This document shows positions 40,932 through 49,143 of a stretch of 64,000 bases of DNA, piece by piece (the stretch's first letter is position 1; each line of letters starts with the position of its first letter). The notes under the pieces were generated by a model, which was given only the letters and a program-made list of their open reading frames with translations, did not search any database and was not told the DNA's origin. Made by a program: the position numbers and the translations under genes. Origin of the DNA: Gaetbulibacter_A aestuarii. GTDB lineage: Bacteria > Bacteroidota > Bacteroidia > Flavobacteriales > Flavobacteriaceae. Location: positions 434,001 through 498,000 of the forward strand of contig NZ_BAABAY010000001.1 in assembly GCF_039537665.1 (NCBI RefSeq), written 5' to 3'.

Positions 40932-43781
40932 ATGAAAAAAATAATCCTCTTATTAATAGTCTTAATCACATCATTTTCTTTCGCACAGAGCACAGGTTCT
41001 ATCGTAGGAAAGCTTATTGATAAAGAATATAATAACGAACCCCTGGCCTTTGCCAACGTTCTTATTAAAGGAACAACAAAAGGAACCACATCAGATTTTG
41101 ATGGTTTGTACAGTTTCGAAAACCTGACTCCAGGTGCTTATACTTTAATATTCAGTTTTGTGGGTTATACCACTCAGGAAATTCCGGTAACCGTTACGGC
41201 AGGAAAAGTGACTGAAGTTAATGTAACCATGAGTGCCAGTGCTGCTTCTTTAGATGAAGTTGTGATCACCACAACAACGCGAAAAGAAAGTGAAACTGCT
41301 TTACTCTTGGATCAGAAGAAAGCTGTGGAGATCAAACAAAGTATTGGTGCCCAGGAATTATCTCGAAAAGGTATCGGCGATGCTGCAGCTGCGGTAACTA
41401 AAATTTCCGGTATCTCTAAGCAGGAAGGTTCATCGAATGTTTATGTACGTGGTATGGGCGACCGTTATTTAAATACTACTTTAAACGGTTTGTCTTTACC
41501 ATCCAATGATGTAAACAAAAAGAACATCGATCTAAATTTATTTTCAACAGACATCATCGAGAATATTTCTGTCTCTAAAGCCTATTCATCTAAATTTTAT
41601 GGTGACTTCTCCGCTGGTAATGTAGATATTACGTCTAAGGATTACACCGGAAAATTCATGTTAGACCTTTTTGCAGGCTCCGGATTTAACACCAACGCTA
41701 TCGGGAAAAATTTCGTAAGAAGTGAAGGTACCGGTTACTGGGGTTATTACGGACGTTACGCACACAACCCGTTTGCCGTAATTTTATCGCATGGTATTGA
41801 TCCGGTAGATGCCGGCACCCCTATCAATATTAATTATGGTGGCTCTCTTGGAAAATCTTTCAACTTTAAAGATGGTTCAAAATTAAGCTTGTTCTTAACA
41901 GGGTCTTTCGAAAACAATTACGAATATAGAAATGGCGTTTCTGTAGATTATACCTTAGTTGAGAAAAAAGCTTTTGATGCTGCTGAGGAATATGAATACG
42001 GTACAACCTCAACTGCAATGGCAAGTGCCATTTATAAGATCGATGATGAAAACAAGTTAAAATACACCTCCTTATTTATAAACAACTCATCTGATGTTGT
42101 TGGGTATTTTGGTTTTGATGGCACCGGTAGAAACCGTGATGCTCAAATTGATACTGAAAAAGGATTCTACCAAATGAATGTGCAGTTCGATCAAACCCGT
42201 ATGTTTGTGAATCAATTGGAAGGCTCACATGATTACGGAAAATTAGATGTAGATTGGGGCCTAGGGTATAATCTAGTATATTCAGATCAACCTGATAGAA
42301 AGCGTATCAGTTTAGAAAATTACCAGTTCGCTTTAGATAACGATCCGAATACGAACCCGGTTTTCTACAGAAACATTCCTTTTGATAACCAACGTTATTT
42401 TCAAAATATTAAAGATGATGAATTTAGTAGTCGTTTGAATTTAGCTTATACCGTTTCAGATAACCTAAAATTCAACTTTGGTTATAATGGTAAGAGTAAG
42501 CAAAGAGAATTTGAAAATATCCGCTACGGTTATAAAGTATTTGATGCAAATTACCCTGTTACGGATGCAAATAATTTCAACGCTATTTTCAATCTGGACA
42601 ATTTAAGATTGGAACCCAATGATCCTTCCGGAGCTTATGAAATTAAGGTTATCAATCCCTTACCTGGATTATCCACAACTAATTTACCAGGTTTACCTGA
42701 GAACTCCTATACTGGTAAACTTGATATCTATGCCGGTTATGTGAATGCTGAGATCAAGGCCGGAGAAAAATGGTTGTTTGTTCCAGGCGCGCGTTTTGAA
42801 GCTGTGCAACAGAATATCAGCTACGATGTTATCAACCTTGGTAACAATGGAAAAGCCACCATCAATTCGAATACTAATTTCTTATTGCCAAGTTTGAATA
42901 TCAAGTATAGTATTAATGACGATCAAAACTTGCGTTTTACGGCAAGTCAAACCATATCACTTCCTGAATTCAAAGAAGTGGCACCATTTGTTTACGAAGG
43001 TGTTACAACAAGAATTGGAGGTAACCCTGATCTTCTTGGAGTTACAGGACCCGGTTACGAAAATGTAAGCGATAAATCTTATTCTAAGATTTTGAACTTC
43101 GACTTGAAATATGAATGGTTCATGACCAAAAGTGAAATATTCTCTGTTGGAGCTTTCGCTAAAAAGATTGAGGATCCGATCAACCTGGTGGTTGGCGCTG
43201 ATGCTACAGGAACGCAACGTTATTTTAGAACCGGAGATAAAGCAACACTTTATGGTGTTGAATTGGAAGTGCGTAAAAACTTGTTGACCAATGAAAATGA
43301 TGATCCAAAATTGTCATTAGGCTTCAACGGAAGTTATATGAAAACCAAACAAAATCTGTACTCAAACATCAATGGAACCTATAACCTGTCTTTTAACAGA
43401 AGTAGTGATGAGTTACAAGGTGCTTCTCCATTATTATTGAACGCAGACGTGAACTATGCTCCTGAATTTGCCGATTCAAAATATCAGCCATCCGCAGCAT
43501 TGGTATTCTCTTATTTCTCTGATCGTATCGATGCCCTGGGCTCAGGACAATTAGGAAATATTGTTGAGAAAAGTGTTTCAACACTGGATTTTATTTGGAA
43601 AAATAAGATAGGTGATGGTCTGGAACTAAACTTTAGTGTCAAGAACTTATTAAACCCAACCATCAAATACGTTCGTGAAGCTACTCTTGGAGACATAATA
43701 GTGAACTCTGCCAATGGTAAGGGTATCTCCGGCTATAAGCGCGGTATGGATCTTAGTTTACAATTAAAGTATAATTTTTAA
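40932..43781 (+). CDS. TonB-dependent receptor of the predicted Pho regulon
   Basis: 949 residues. Signal peptide 1-18 (SFAQ), carboxypeptidase-regulatory-like domain (20-105), plug (about 125-235; GVSKQEG-type region and VYVRGMGDRYLNTTLNGL), and a C-terminal barrel ending in LSLQLKYNF. The substrate is unknown. It is 46 bp from a beta-helix lipoprotein gene, so the two form a receptor-lipoprotein pair, though not of SusCD type. The Pho-like promoter and the nearby phosphate transporter point to uptake of a phosphorus source (inference from context). The N-terminal domain is duplicated as the separate gene at 40289. Confidence 0.9.
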   Translation: MKKIILLLIVLITSFSFAQSTGSIVGKLIDKEYNNEPLAFANVLIKGTTKGTTSDFDGLYSFENLTPGAYTLIFSFVGYTTQEIPVTVTAGKVTEVNVTMSASAASLDEVVITTTTRKESETALLLDQKKAVEIKQSIGAQELSRKGIGDAAAAVTKISGISKQEGSSNVYVRGMGDRYLNTTLNGLSLPSNDVNKKNIDLNLFSTDIIENISVSKAYSSKFYGDFSAGNVDITSKDYTGKFMLDLFAGSGFNTNAIGKNFVRSEGTGYWGYYGRYAHNPFAVILSHGIDPVDAGTPININYGGSLGKSFNFKDGSKLSLFLTGSFENNYEYRNGVSVDYTLVEKKAFDAAEEYEYGTTSTAMASAIYKIDDENKLKYTSLFINNSSDVVGYFGFDGTGRNRDAQIDTEKGFYQMNVQFDQTRMFVNQLEGSHDYGKLDVDWGLGYNLVYSDQPDRKRISLENYQFALDNDPNTNPVFYRNIPFDNQRYFQNIKDDEFSSRLNLAYTVSDNLKFNFGYNGKSKQREFENIRYGYKVFDANYPVTDANNFNAIFNLDNLRLEPNDPSGAYEIKVINPLPGLSTTNLPGLPENSYTGKLDIYAGYVNAEIKAGEKWLFVPGARFEAVQQNISYDVINLGNNGKATINSNTNFLLPSLNIKYSINDDQNLRFTASQTISLPEFKEVAPFVYEGVTTRIGGNPDLLGVTGPGYENVSDKSYSKILNFDLKYEWFMTKSEIFSVGAFAKKIEDPINLVVGADATGTQRYFRTGDKATLYGVELEVRKNLLTNENDDPKLSLGFNGSYMKTKQNLYSNINGTYNLSFNRSSDELQGASPLLLNADVNYAPEFADSKYQPSAALVFSYFSDRIDALGSGQLGNIVEKSVSTLDFIWKNKIGDGLELNFSVKNLLNPTIKYVREATLGDIIVNSANGKGISGYKRGMDLSLQLKYNF

Positions 43782-43827
43782 CTACACACAAATAAATAAT
43801 CAAATCTGAAAATTAATTAAACAAAAA

Positions 43828-44997
43828 ATGATGAAAAAAACTTTAATCTTAGGAATCGCATTAATTACTGTGCTTTTCTCTTGTACTACAGATGGTACTT
43901 CTGATATCATTATAAATAATTACAACGGCTCAGGTTCTACTGACGGTACTATTTTCCTTTCAGGAAATTACACGCAAGACCTAACACTTGACCCGAACAA
44001 TACCTATGTACTAAATGGCCCTTTGATCATGAACTCAGGAACAACTTTAACGATTCCAGCTGGAATGACCATTAAAGCTTTAGCTTCCGGTGCTAGTGTT
44101 TATATCGCTATTTCTCAAGGTGCTAAGATCGATGCTCAGGGAACTGCTTCTGAACCAATCGTATTAACATCCAATGCTTCTTCTCCTGCACCTGGTGACT
44201 GGGGTGGTTTGATCCTATTAGGAAAAGCCCCTGTGAACTCTGTAGCTGCCGGTGCAACCTCTACTTCTGAGATCGGAAGTTTACCTTACGGTGGAACTGA
44301 CGCTACCGATAACTCCGGTATTATTAAGTATATGCGACTTGAGTACTCAGGTGGTGCCGCTGATGGGTCTTCTGAGAATAACGGTTTCTCTTTCTACGGT
44401 GTAGGTAACGGTACTGTTGTTGACTATATTGAATCTTACGCCGGTAAAGATGATGGTGCTGAGTTCTTTGGAGGTACTGTAAACGTTTCTCACTACCTGG
44501 CTGTTTTAAATGAAGATGATTCTATCGACTGGACTGAAGGGTTCTCAGGATCTATTACTGATGCTTATGTATTACAAGGTCCTAACCACGATAAAGGAAT
44601 TGAAGCTGATGGTTACAACTCTGATTACGGTAACAACATCGATCCGAAGTTCTGGGCTAATCCAACATTAACAAACATTACAATTATTGGAAACGGTTCT
44701 TCAACCGGCGGAGAAGCTGTTCGTTTAAGAGTTGGAACTAAAGGAACTTTAAAGAATATTTACTTAAAAGGCTTCGATAAAGGATTTGGAATTCATGGTG
44801 ATGCCGGTGATAACCCAACAGGTGCCTGGGTTGTTGATGGTTCATTACACGCTACGGATGTAACTTTTGATGATATCATCACTAAATTAGATAATCAAAC
44901 TCCAGAAACCTTTACTGTTACAGATTTCGTAACAAACGACGGTACTGCAACTATGACTGACGTTGCTACCTGGGGAGCTGGTTGGACAAGAATGTAA
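43828..44997 (+). CDS. Beta-helix-like lipoprotein paired with the TonB receptor
   Basis: 389 residues. Signal peptide with lipobox VLFSC (Cys19), so lipid-anchored. A low-complexity Gly/Ser/Thr-rich, charge-poor body reads as a right-handed parallel beta helix: TTLTIPAGMTIKA, DWGGLILLGKAP, YMRLEYSGG, and repeated turns up to about residue 330. Asp/Asn-rich loops (AGKDDGAEFFGG, NEDDSIDWTEG) could bind cations or ligand. Co-transcribed with the TonB receptor (46 bp gap) and ended by the hairpin at 45016. Probably a surface-exposed or periplasm-facing partner of the receptor. No enzyme motif recognised. Confidence 0.8.
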   Translation: MMKKTLILGIALITVLFSCTTDGTSDIIINNYNGSGSTDGTIFLSGNYTQDLTLDPNNTYVLNGPLIMNSGTTLTIPAGMTIKALASGASVYIAISQGAKIDAQGTASEPIVLTSNASSPAPGDWGGLILLGKAPVNSVAAGATSTSEIGSLPYGGTDATDNSGIIKYMRLEYSGGAADGSSENNGFSFYGVGNGTVVDYIESYAGKDDGAEFFGGTVNVSHYLAVLNEDDSIDWTEGFSGSITDAYVLQGPNHDKGIEADGYNSDYGNNIDPKFWANPTLTNITIIGNGSSTGGEAVRLRVGTKGTLKNIYLKGFDKGFGIHGDAGDNPTGAWVVDGSLHATDVTFDDIITKLDNQTPETFTVTDFVTNDGTATMTDVATWGAGWTRM

Positions 44998-45015
44998 TTA
45001 CCAATCACATATAAC

Positions 45016-45050
45016 AAAAAAAGCATCACGCCGGGCGTGATGCTTTTTTT
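45016..45050. terminator. Bidirectional terminator behind the receptor-lipoprotein pair
   Basis: AAAGCATCACGC, tight loop CGG, GCGTGATGCTTT flanked by A7 and T7 runs. It serves both the lipoprotein gene and the convergent MORN-like gene. Confidence 0.93.
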
Positions 45051-45068
45051 GTTTGTTATGTTGTGTTA

Positions 45069-45386
45069 TTACAGCGAGGCTATATTATTCGTGTAATCTA
45101 CCTCTTTAGTTTTACCATCAATATAGTAGGTCCATTTACCTACTTTTTTACCATCCTTATAGTAGGCCACAACGGTTTTGTTACCAGCTTCATCAAAGGT
45201 CATCCATTTGCCATCTAACTTGCCATCGGCCGTATAATGCCCGGTCTGACTTACGTTACCATTATCGTAATAATACACCACATCAATTGCATTTGTTTCT
45301 TTGTTCAGAGTCAATACGCGGTTATCCTTTTGTGCAAAGGCTAAAGTTGTAAAAAATACACAGATAATTACGATTAGATTTTTCAT
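45069..45386 (-). CDS. Exported MORN/YwqK-like repeat protein
   Basis: 105 residues from the ATG at 45386. A longer frame from 45431 is rejected since it runs through the promoter and adds 15 residues before the signal peptide. Signal peptide 1-19 (TLAFAQ), then about three MORN-like repeats of Tyr-x-Asp/Asn-Gly-x2-Gly-x-Trp type (YYDNGNVSQTGHY, DGKLDGKWMTF, YKDGKKVGKWTYY). Such proteins are sometimes misnamed antitoxins or adenylyltransferases; no such activity is supported here. Its promoter adjoins a Pho-box-like array, so it may belong to the same regulon. Confidence 0.8.
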   Translation of the reverse strand: MKNLIVIICVFFTTLAFAQKDNRVLTLNKETNAIDVVYYYDNGNVSQTGHYTADGKLDGKWMTFDEAGNKTVVAYYKDGKKVGKWTYYIDGKTKEVDYTNNIASL

Positions 45387-45417
45387 TTTGATGGGGGTTT
45401 TATTAATATTTACTTTA

Positions 45418-45425
45418 CAAATATA
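45418..45425 (-). promoter_or_regulatory. -7 promoter element of the MORN-like gene
   Basis: Minus strand TATATTTG, exact TAnnTTTG match, 31 bp before the ATG at 45386 and 10 bp from the nearest unit of the array that begins at 45435. Confidence 0.65.
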
Positions 45426-45434
45426 TATCATATT

Positions 45435-45474
45435 TTACACTCACACAACATTCACATAACATTAAGTTAACATT
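45435..45474 (+). promoter_or_regulatory. Pho-box-like array 3 (distal/divergent)
   Basis: Units at 45435 (TTACACT), 45446 (CAACATT), 45457 (TAACATT) and 45468 (TAACATT), all 11 bp apart. There is no -7 TTTG 18 bp downstream on the plus strand, so it is either a distal site for the phosphate transporter or a site acting on the divergent MORN-like promoter directly behind it. Confidence 0.65.
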
Positions 45475-45593
45475 AAAATTGTAATCAACTGTTTTTCAGT
45501 TTTTTACAATATTAAATTTTTAATATTTTTAGTAACATGAGTAGTAAACATCATTCTTCAGACTAAATTTTTAAATTTGAAATTCAAAGAACA

Positions 45594-45637
45594 TAACATT
45601 CAATTAACATTGAGTTCAATTTAAAATAAGAAATTTG
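45594..45637 (+). promoter_or_regulatory. Pho-box-like array 4 and promoter of the phosphate transporter
   Basis: Units at 45594 (TAACATT), 45605 (TAACATT) and 45616 (TCAATTT), 11 bp apart. The TTTG of the -7 element (GAAATTTG) begins at 45634, once more 18 bp after the last unit start. The ATG follows 24 bp later. Confidence 0.72.
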
Positions 45638-45661
45638 CGAATATATTTTTAGAAGTACTTC

Positions 45662-47941
45662 ATGGAAAACATTTATATCTACATGCTAATCGCTTTAGCA
45701 TTTTTAGCTATTGCCGATTTGATTGTTGGAGTAAGCAACGATGCTGTAAACTTTTTAAATTCTGCCATAGGCTCTAAAGCCGTTTCCTTCAGAACTATCA
45801 TGATCGTAGCCAGTTTAGGCGTTACCGTTGGTGCATTCAGTTCCAGTGGGATGATGGAAGTGGCGCGAAAAGGGATCTTTAATCCCGGAGAATTTATGTT
45901 CGATGAGATCATGATCATTTTCATGGCCGTTATGATCACTGATATTTTATTGCTAGACTTTTTTAATTCTCTTGGCTTACCAACATCAACAACTGTTTCT
46001 ATTGTTTTTGAATTACTGGGTGCTTCCGTTTGCGTTGCTACCATAAAAATATTTTCGAGTAACGAATCTATTCTTAATATATCAAATTACATTAATAACG
46101 ATAAGGCTATTGAAATCATTTTTGGTATCCTTCTATCCGTCGTCGTCGCCTTTACCGTAGGTGCCGTCGTTCAGTTTGTTTCGCGACTGTTATTGTCATT
46201 CAAATTTGAGCAAAAGCCCTCTATTTTTGGCGCTATGTTCAGTGGTGTTGCCTCTACCTCCATTTTATATTTTATTCTGATAAAAGGTATTAAGGATGCC
46301 ACCTATTTACACGGCTCTATTCAAAATATAACCTCTATTGAACCGATAATACTTCTAGGTTCAGGATTTGTGTTTTTCACTTTAATTTCTTTGATCCTAA
46401 TGAGTGCCTTTAAGTTGAATATTTATAAGATCATCATCGTTGTTGGAACTTTTGCTTTGGCTGTGGCTTTCGCCGGAAATGATTTGGTAAACTTTATTGG
46501 TGTTCCTATTGCGGCATTAAATTCTTATGAAGCCTGGTCTGTAAGTGGTGAAGTAGCACATAATTTTTCTATGGAAGCCTTATCCGCGGCCGTGCCCACG
46601 CAGCCGTACTTGTTACTTATTGCAGGTCTGGTGATGGTGCTTACGCTGTGGTTCTCAAGTAAAGCCAAAGCTGTGGTAAAAACCTCGGTGGATTTGTCTC
46701 GTCAGGACGAAATGAAAGAACGCTTTCAGCCAAACTTTTTATCAAGAAGTATCGTGCGATTCAGTATTGCGACGTCAGATGGTCTTAATATGATCCTGCC
46801 AAAAGCGTCAAAACGGTTTATCGACAAACAATTTACTAAACCACCTAAAGACCTTACGGTAAAGCCAGATGAAAAACCGGCCTTCGATTTGGTAAGAGCC
46901 TCAGTAAATTTAATGGTAGCCAGTAGTTTAATTTCTATTGCAACCTCAAACAAATTACCATTATCCACTACCTACGTAACCTTCATGGTTGCCATGGGTT
47001 CATCGCTTGCCGATCGCGCCTGGGGAAGTGAAAGTGCTGTATACCGCGTAGCCGGGGTAATCAATGTGATCGCGGGGTGGTTTTTAACGGCTATAAGTGC
47101 CTTCGTTACCTGCGCTATTATAGCTTATATTATTTACTACGGTGGCACCATTGCCATTGTTGCTCTATTGGCATTTGCTGTTATTGTAATTGCAAAAAGT
47201 TACAAGAATTTCAGAAAACAAGCTCAGGAACTGAAAGCCGAGGATAGCCTTAAAAAAGCCGAAAGTAGCTCTATACAAGGTGTTATTGTAGAAAGCGCTC
47301 ATAACATTGCCAATGTAATTAAACGTGGTAATAAAATTTATTCCGGGGCCATTAATGGTTTGGCAACTCACAATTTGAAGGTTCTAAAAAAGAACAAAAA
47401 GAACATCAACAAATTGTCTGATGAGATTGAAGACCTCAAGGACAATATTTATTATTTCATCAAAAATCTGGAGGATACCAGTGTTTCCGCCAGTAATTTT
47501 TATTTGAATATTTTAAGACACTTACAGGACATGACGCAGTCTTTGGAATATATTTCAAATACCAGTTATAAGCATGTTCATAATAACCATAAGAAATTAA
47601 AGTTTAGTCAGATCAAGGAATTGAAAGAAGTTGATGACGTTTTCAGCACCTTGTTTGATGATATCAAACAGATCTTCAATTCCGGAACCCTGGAAGACAT
47701 TGGTGCCATTTTGAACAAGAAAGCCAAGTTTTTCAACCTGGTTAATGAAAAAATTGAAAAACAAGTAGAGCGTACCAGAACTGAAGAATCAAGCCCGAAA
47801 AACACCACGCTTTACTTTGGAATCCTAATTGAAACAAAAGACCTGCTAAAAGCCACCATGACGCTTTTGGAAGAATATCACAATGCTCATGATGCTTCGG
47901 TTGAACCTGCCAAGATTACGAATCCTGAGGAAGAAGAATAA
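45662..47941 (+). CDS. PiT family phosphate transporter fused to PhoU/DUF47-like domain
   Basis: 759 residues. The membrane part (1-520) has two PiT halves with the signature GVSNDAVNFLNSAIGSK near residue 23 and a matching AGNDLVNFIGVP near 275. It should import inorganic phosphate with H+ or Na+. The cytosolic C-terminal 220 residues are helical (ESAHNIANVIKRGNKIY, LEDTSVSASNFYLNILRHLQ) and resemble PhoU/DUF47 proteins, usually a separate gene beside pit. The fusion may couple uptake to phosphate signalling (inference). Preceded by two 11-bp-phased arrays. Single gene ended by the hairpin at 47966. Confidence 0.92.
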   Translation: MENIYIYMLIALAFLAIADLIVGVSNDAVNFLNSAIGSKAVSFRTIMIVASLGVTVGAFSSSGMMEVARKGIFNPGEFMFDEIMIIFMAVMITDILLLDFFNSLGLPTSTTVSIVFELLGASVCVATIKIFSSNESILNISNYINNDKAIEIIFGILLSVVVAFTVGAVVQFVSRLLLSFKFEQKPSIFGAMFSGVASTSILYFILIKGIKDATYLHGSIQNITSIEPIILLGSGFVFFTLISLILMSAFKLNIYKIIIVVGTFALAVAFAGNDLVNFIGVPIAALNSYEAWSVSGEVAHNFSMEALSAAVPTQPYLLLIAGLVMVLTLWFSSKAKAVVKTSVDLSRQDEMKERFQPNFLSRSIVRFSIATSDGLNMILPKASKRFIDKQFTKPPKDLTVKPDEKPAFDLVRASVNLMVASSLISIATSNKLPLSTTYVTFMVAMGSSLADRAWGSESAVYRVAGVINVIAGWFLTAISAFVTCAIIAYIIYYGGTIAIVALLAFAVIVIAKSYKNFRKQAQELKAEDSLKKAESSSIQGVIVESAHNIANVIKRGNKIYSGAINGLATHNLKVLKKNKKNINKLSDEIEDLKDNIYYFIKNLEDTSVSASNFYLNILRHLQDMTQSLEYISNTSYKHVHNNHKKLKFSQIKELKEVDDVFSTLFDDIKQIFNSGTLEDIGAILNKKAKFFNLVNEKIEKQVERTRTEESSPKNTTLYFGILIETKDLLKATMTLLEEYHNAHDASVEPAKITNPEEEE

Positions 47942-47965
47942 TTAATATCAATAGATAACGCATTT

Positions 47966-47992
47966 AAAAGCACCGGATTCCGGTGCTTTTTT
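47966..47992 (+). terminator. Terminator of the phosphate transporter gene
   Basis: AAAAGCACCGG, loop ATT, CCGGTGCTTTTTT. Confidence 0.92.
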
Positions 47993-48079
47993 ACATTTAA
48001 TCCAAAAAAAATGACCGTTCAACATCTATAATCAATACCTGCTCGTATATAATAATAGAACCTAAAGGATATTATTATT

Positions 48080-48940
48080 ATGAAGAAATTAACTATTTTA
48101 TTATTAGCAAGTATTTTCACATTTTCATGTGTTTCCAAAAAGAAATATGTCGCCTTACAACAGGAAAATGGTGAAATAAGAAGCGAATTACAAAAAACTC
48201 AAGTGGCCAAAGAAGACCTTGAAGCCAAATTTGCAAAAATTCAAGCTCGGGTTGATGAATACAACTCTAAGATCGAATCTTTAAAACAAGAAAACGATAG
48301 CAAATTAGAGCCCGTTGGCGATGTTGCAGTGATCTCTAACGATACTAAAGAAAGAATGCGTGAAACTTTAACGCATGTTGATCCTGCAAAATTAAGTCAG
48401 GCGAAAACCTTAAAAGATTCTATGAATCTGGCCGTGGCTTACAACCTTCAAAAAACAATTAACGAAAGTAACATGACCGGTGATGAAGATTTTGCCGTTG
48501 ATATTAATGAAACGGTAGTCATGATCTCTATTGCTGATAACATGTTATTCAATACTGCAAGCTACCACTTAAGTTCTAAAGCAGACACTGTATTGAAAAA
48601 ATTGGCTGATGTTATAAACTCTGAACCTAGTTTAGACGTTATGGTTGAAGGTCATACCGATTCAAGAACTATAAACACAGAGCGTGTTGCTGATAACTGG
48701 GATTTAAGTGTATTGAGAGCAACTTCTGTGGTACGCAGACTTCAAGATAAATACGATGTTGATCCTGCAAAATTGATCGCATCAGGTAGAAGTTTATACC
48801 AACCGGTAGCTAAAAATGACACCAAGGAAAACATGGCGAAAAACCGATTCACACGAATCATTTTACTCCCTAACATCAATAAGTTCTTTGCTTTGATGGC
48901 ACAGGATGGAGAAATCGCCCTGAATAACAGTAATAACTAA
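48080..48940 (+). CDS. OmpA family lipoprotein
   Basis: 286 residues. Lipobox FTFSC (Cys17), then a coiled coil (about 25-75; heptads rich in Glu, Lys and Gln), a linker, and a C-terminal OmpA-like peptidoglycan-binding domain (about 140-265) with VMVEGHTDSRTINT and the Asp/Arg pair typical of diaminopimelate binding (SVLRATSVVRRL). It should tie the outer membrane to the cell wall. Monocistronic, framed by terminators on both sides. Confidence 0.93.
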   Translation: MKKLTILLLASIFTFSCVSKKKYVALQQENGEIRSELQKTQVAKEDLEAKFAKIQARVDEYNSKIESLKQENDSKLEPVGDVAVISNDTKERMRETLTHVDPAKLSQAKTLKDSMNLAVAYNLQKTINESNMTGDEDFAVDINETVVMISIADNMLFNTASYHLSSKADTVLKKLADVINSEPSLDVMVEGHTDSRTINTERVADNWDLSVLRATSVVRRLQDKYDVDPAKLIASGRSLYQPVAKNDTKENMAKNRFTRIILLPNINKFFALMAQDGEIALNNSNN

Positions 48941-48977
48941 CATTAGTGGCTATACATTAATGTAGCGTTTCAAATGG

Positions 48978-49003
48978 AAGCACCTCCTCGGAGGTGCTTT
49001 TTT
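48978..49003 (+). terminator. Terminator of the OmpA gene
   Basis: AAGCACCTC, loop CTCG, GAGGTGCTTTTTT. Confidence 0.9.
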
Positions 49004-49040
49004 ATTGACTTAAATGAGAAACCCCATGGCGTAAATACAA

Positions 49041-49070
49041 AAAAAAACCTCCCGTTTAGGAGGTGTTTTT
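49041..49070 (-). terminator. Terminator of nrdA
   Basis: On the minus strand: ACCTCC, loop of six, GGAGGT followed by a T-run (A-run 49041-49047 on the plus strand). 70 bp after the nrdA stop. Confidence 0.78.
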
Positions 49071-49143
49071 CAGTAACACTTAATTTAAACGTTCTTAATT
49101 AATGGTTGGTAATAAAGAGCGCTTAATAACTTAATAAATAAAC

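Noticed and set aside
45069..45386. Antitoxin or nicotinate adenylyltransferase label often given to such proteins
   Set aside because: It has a signal peptide and MORN-like repeats only; no toxin partner and no nucleotidyltransferase motif.
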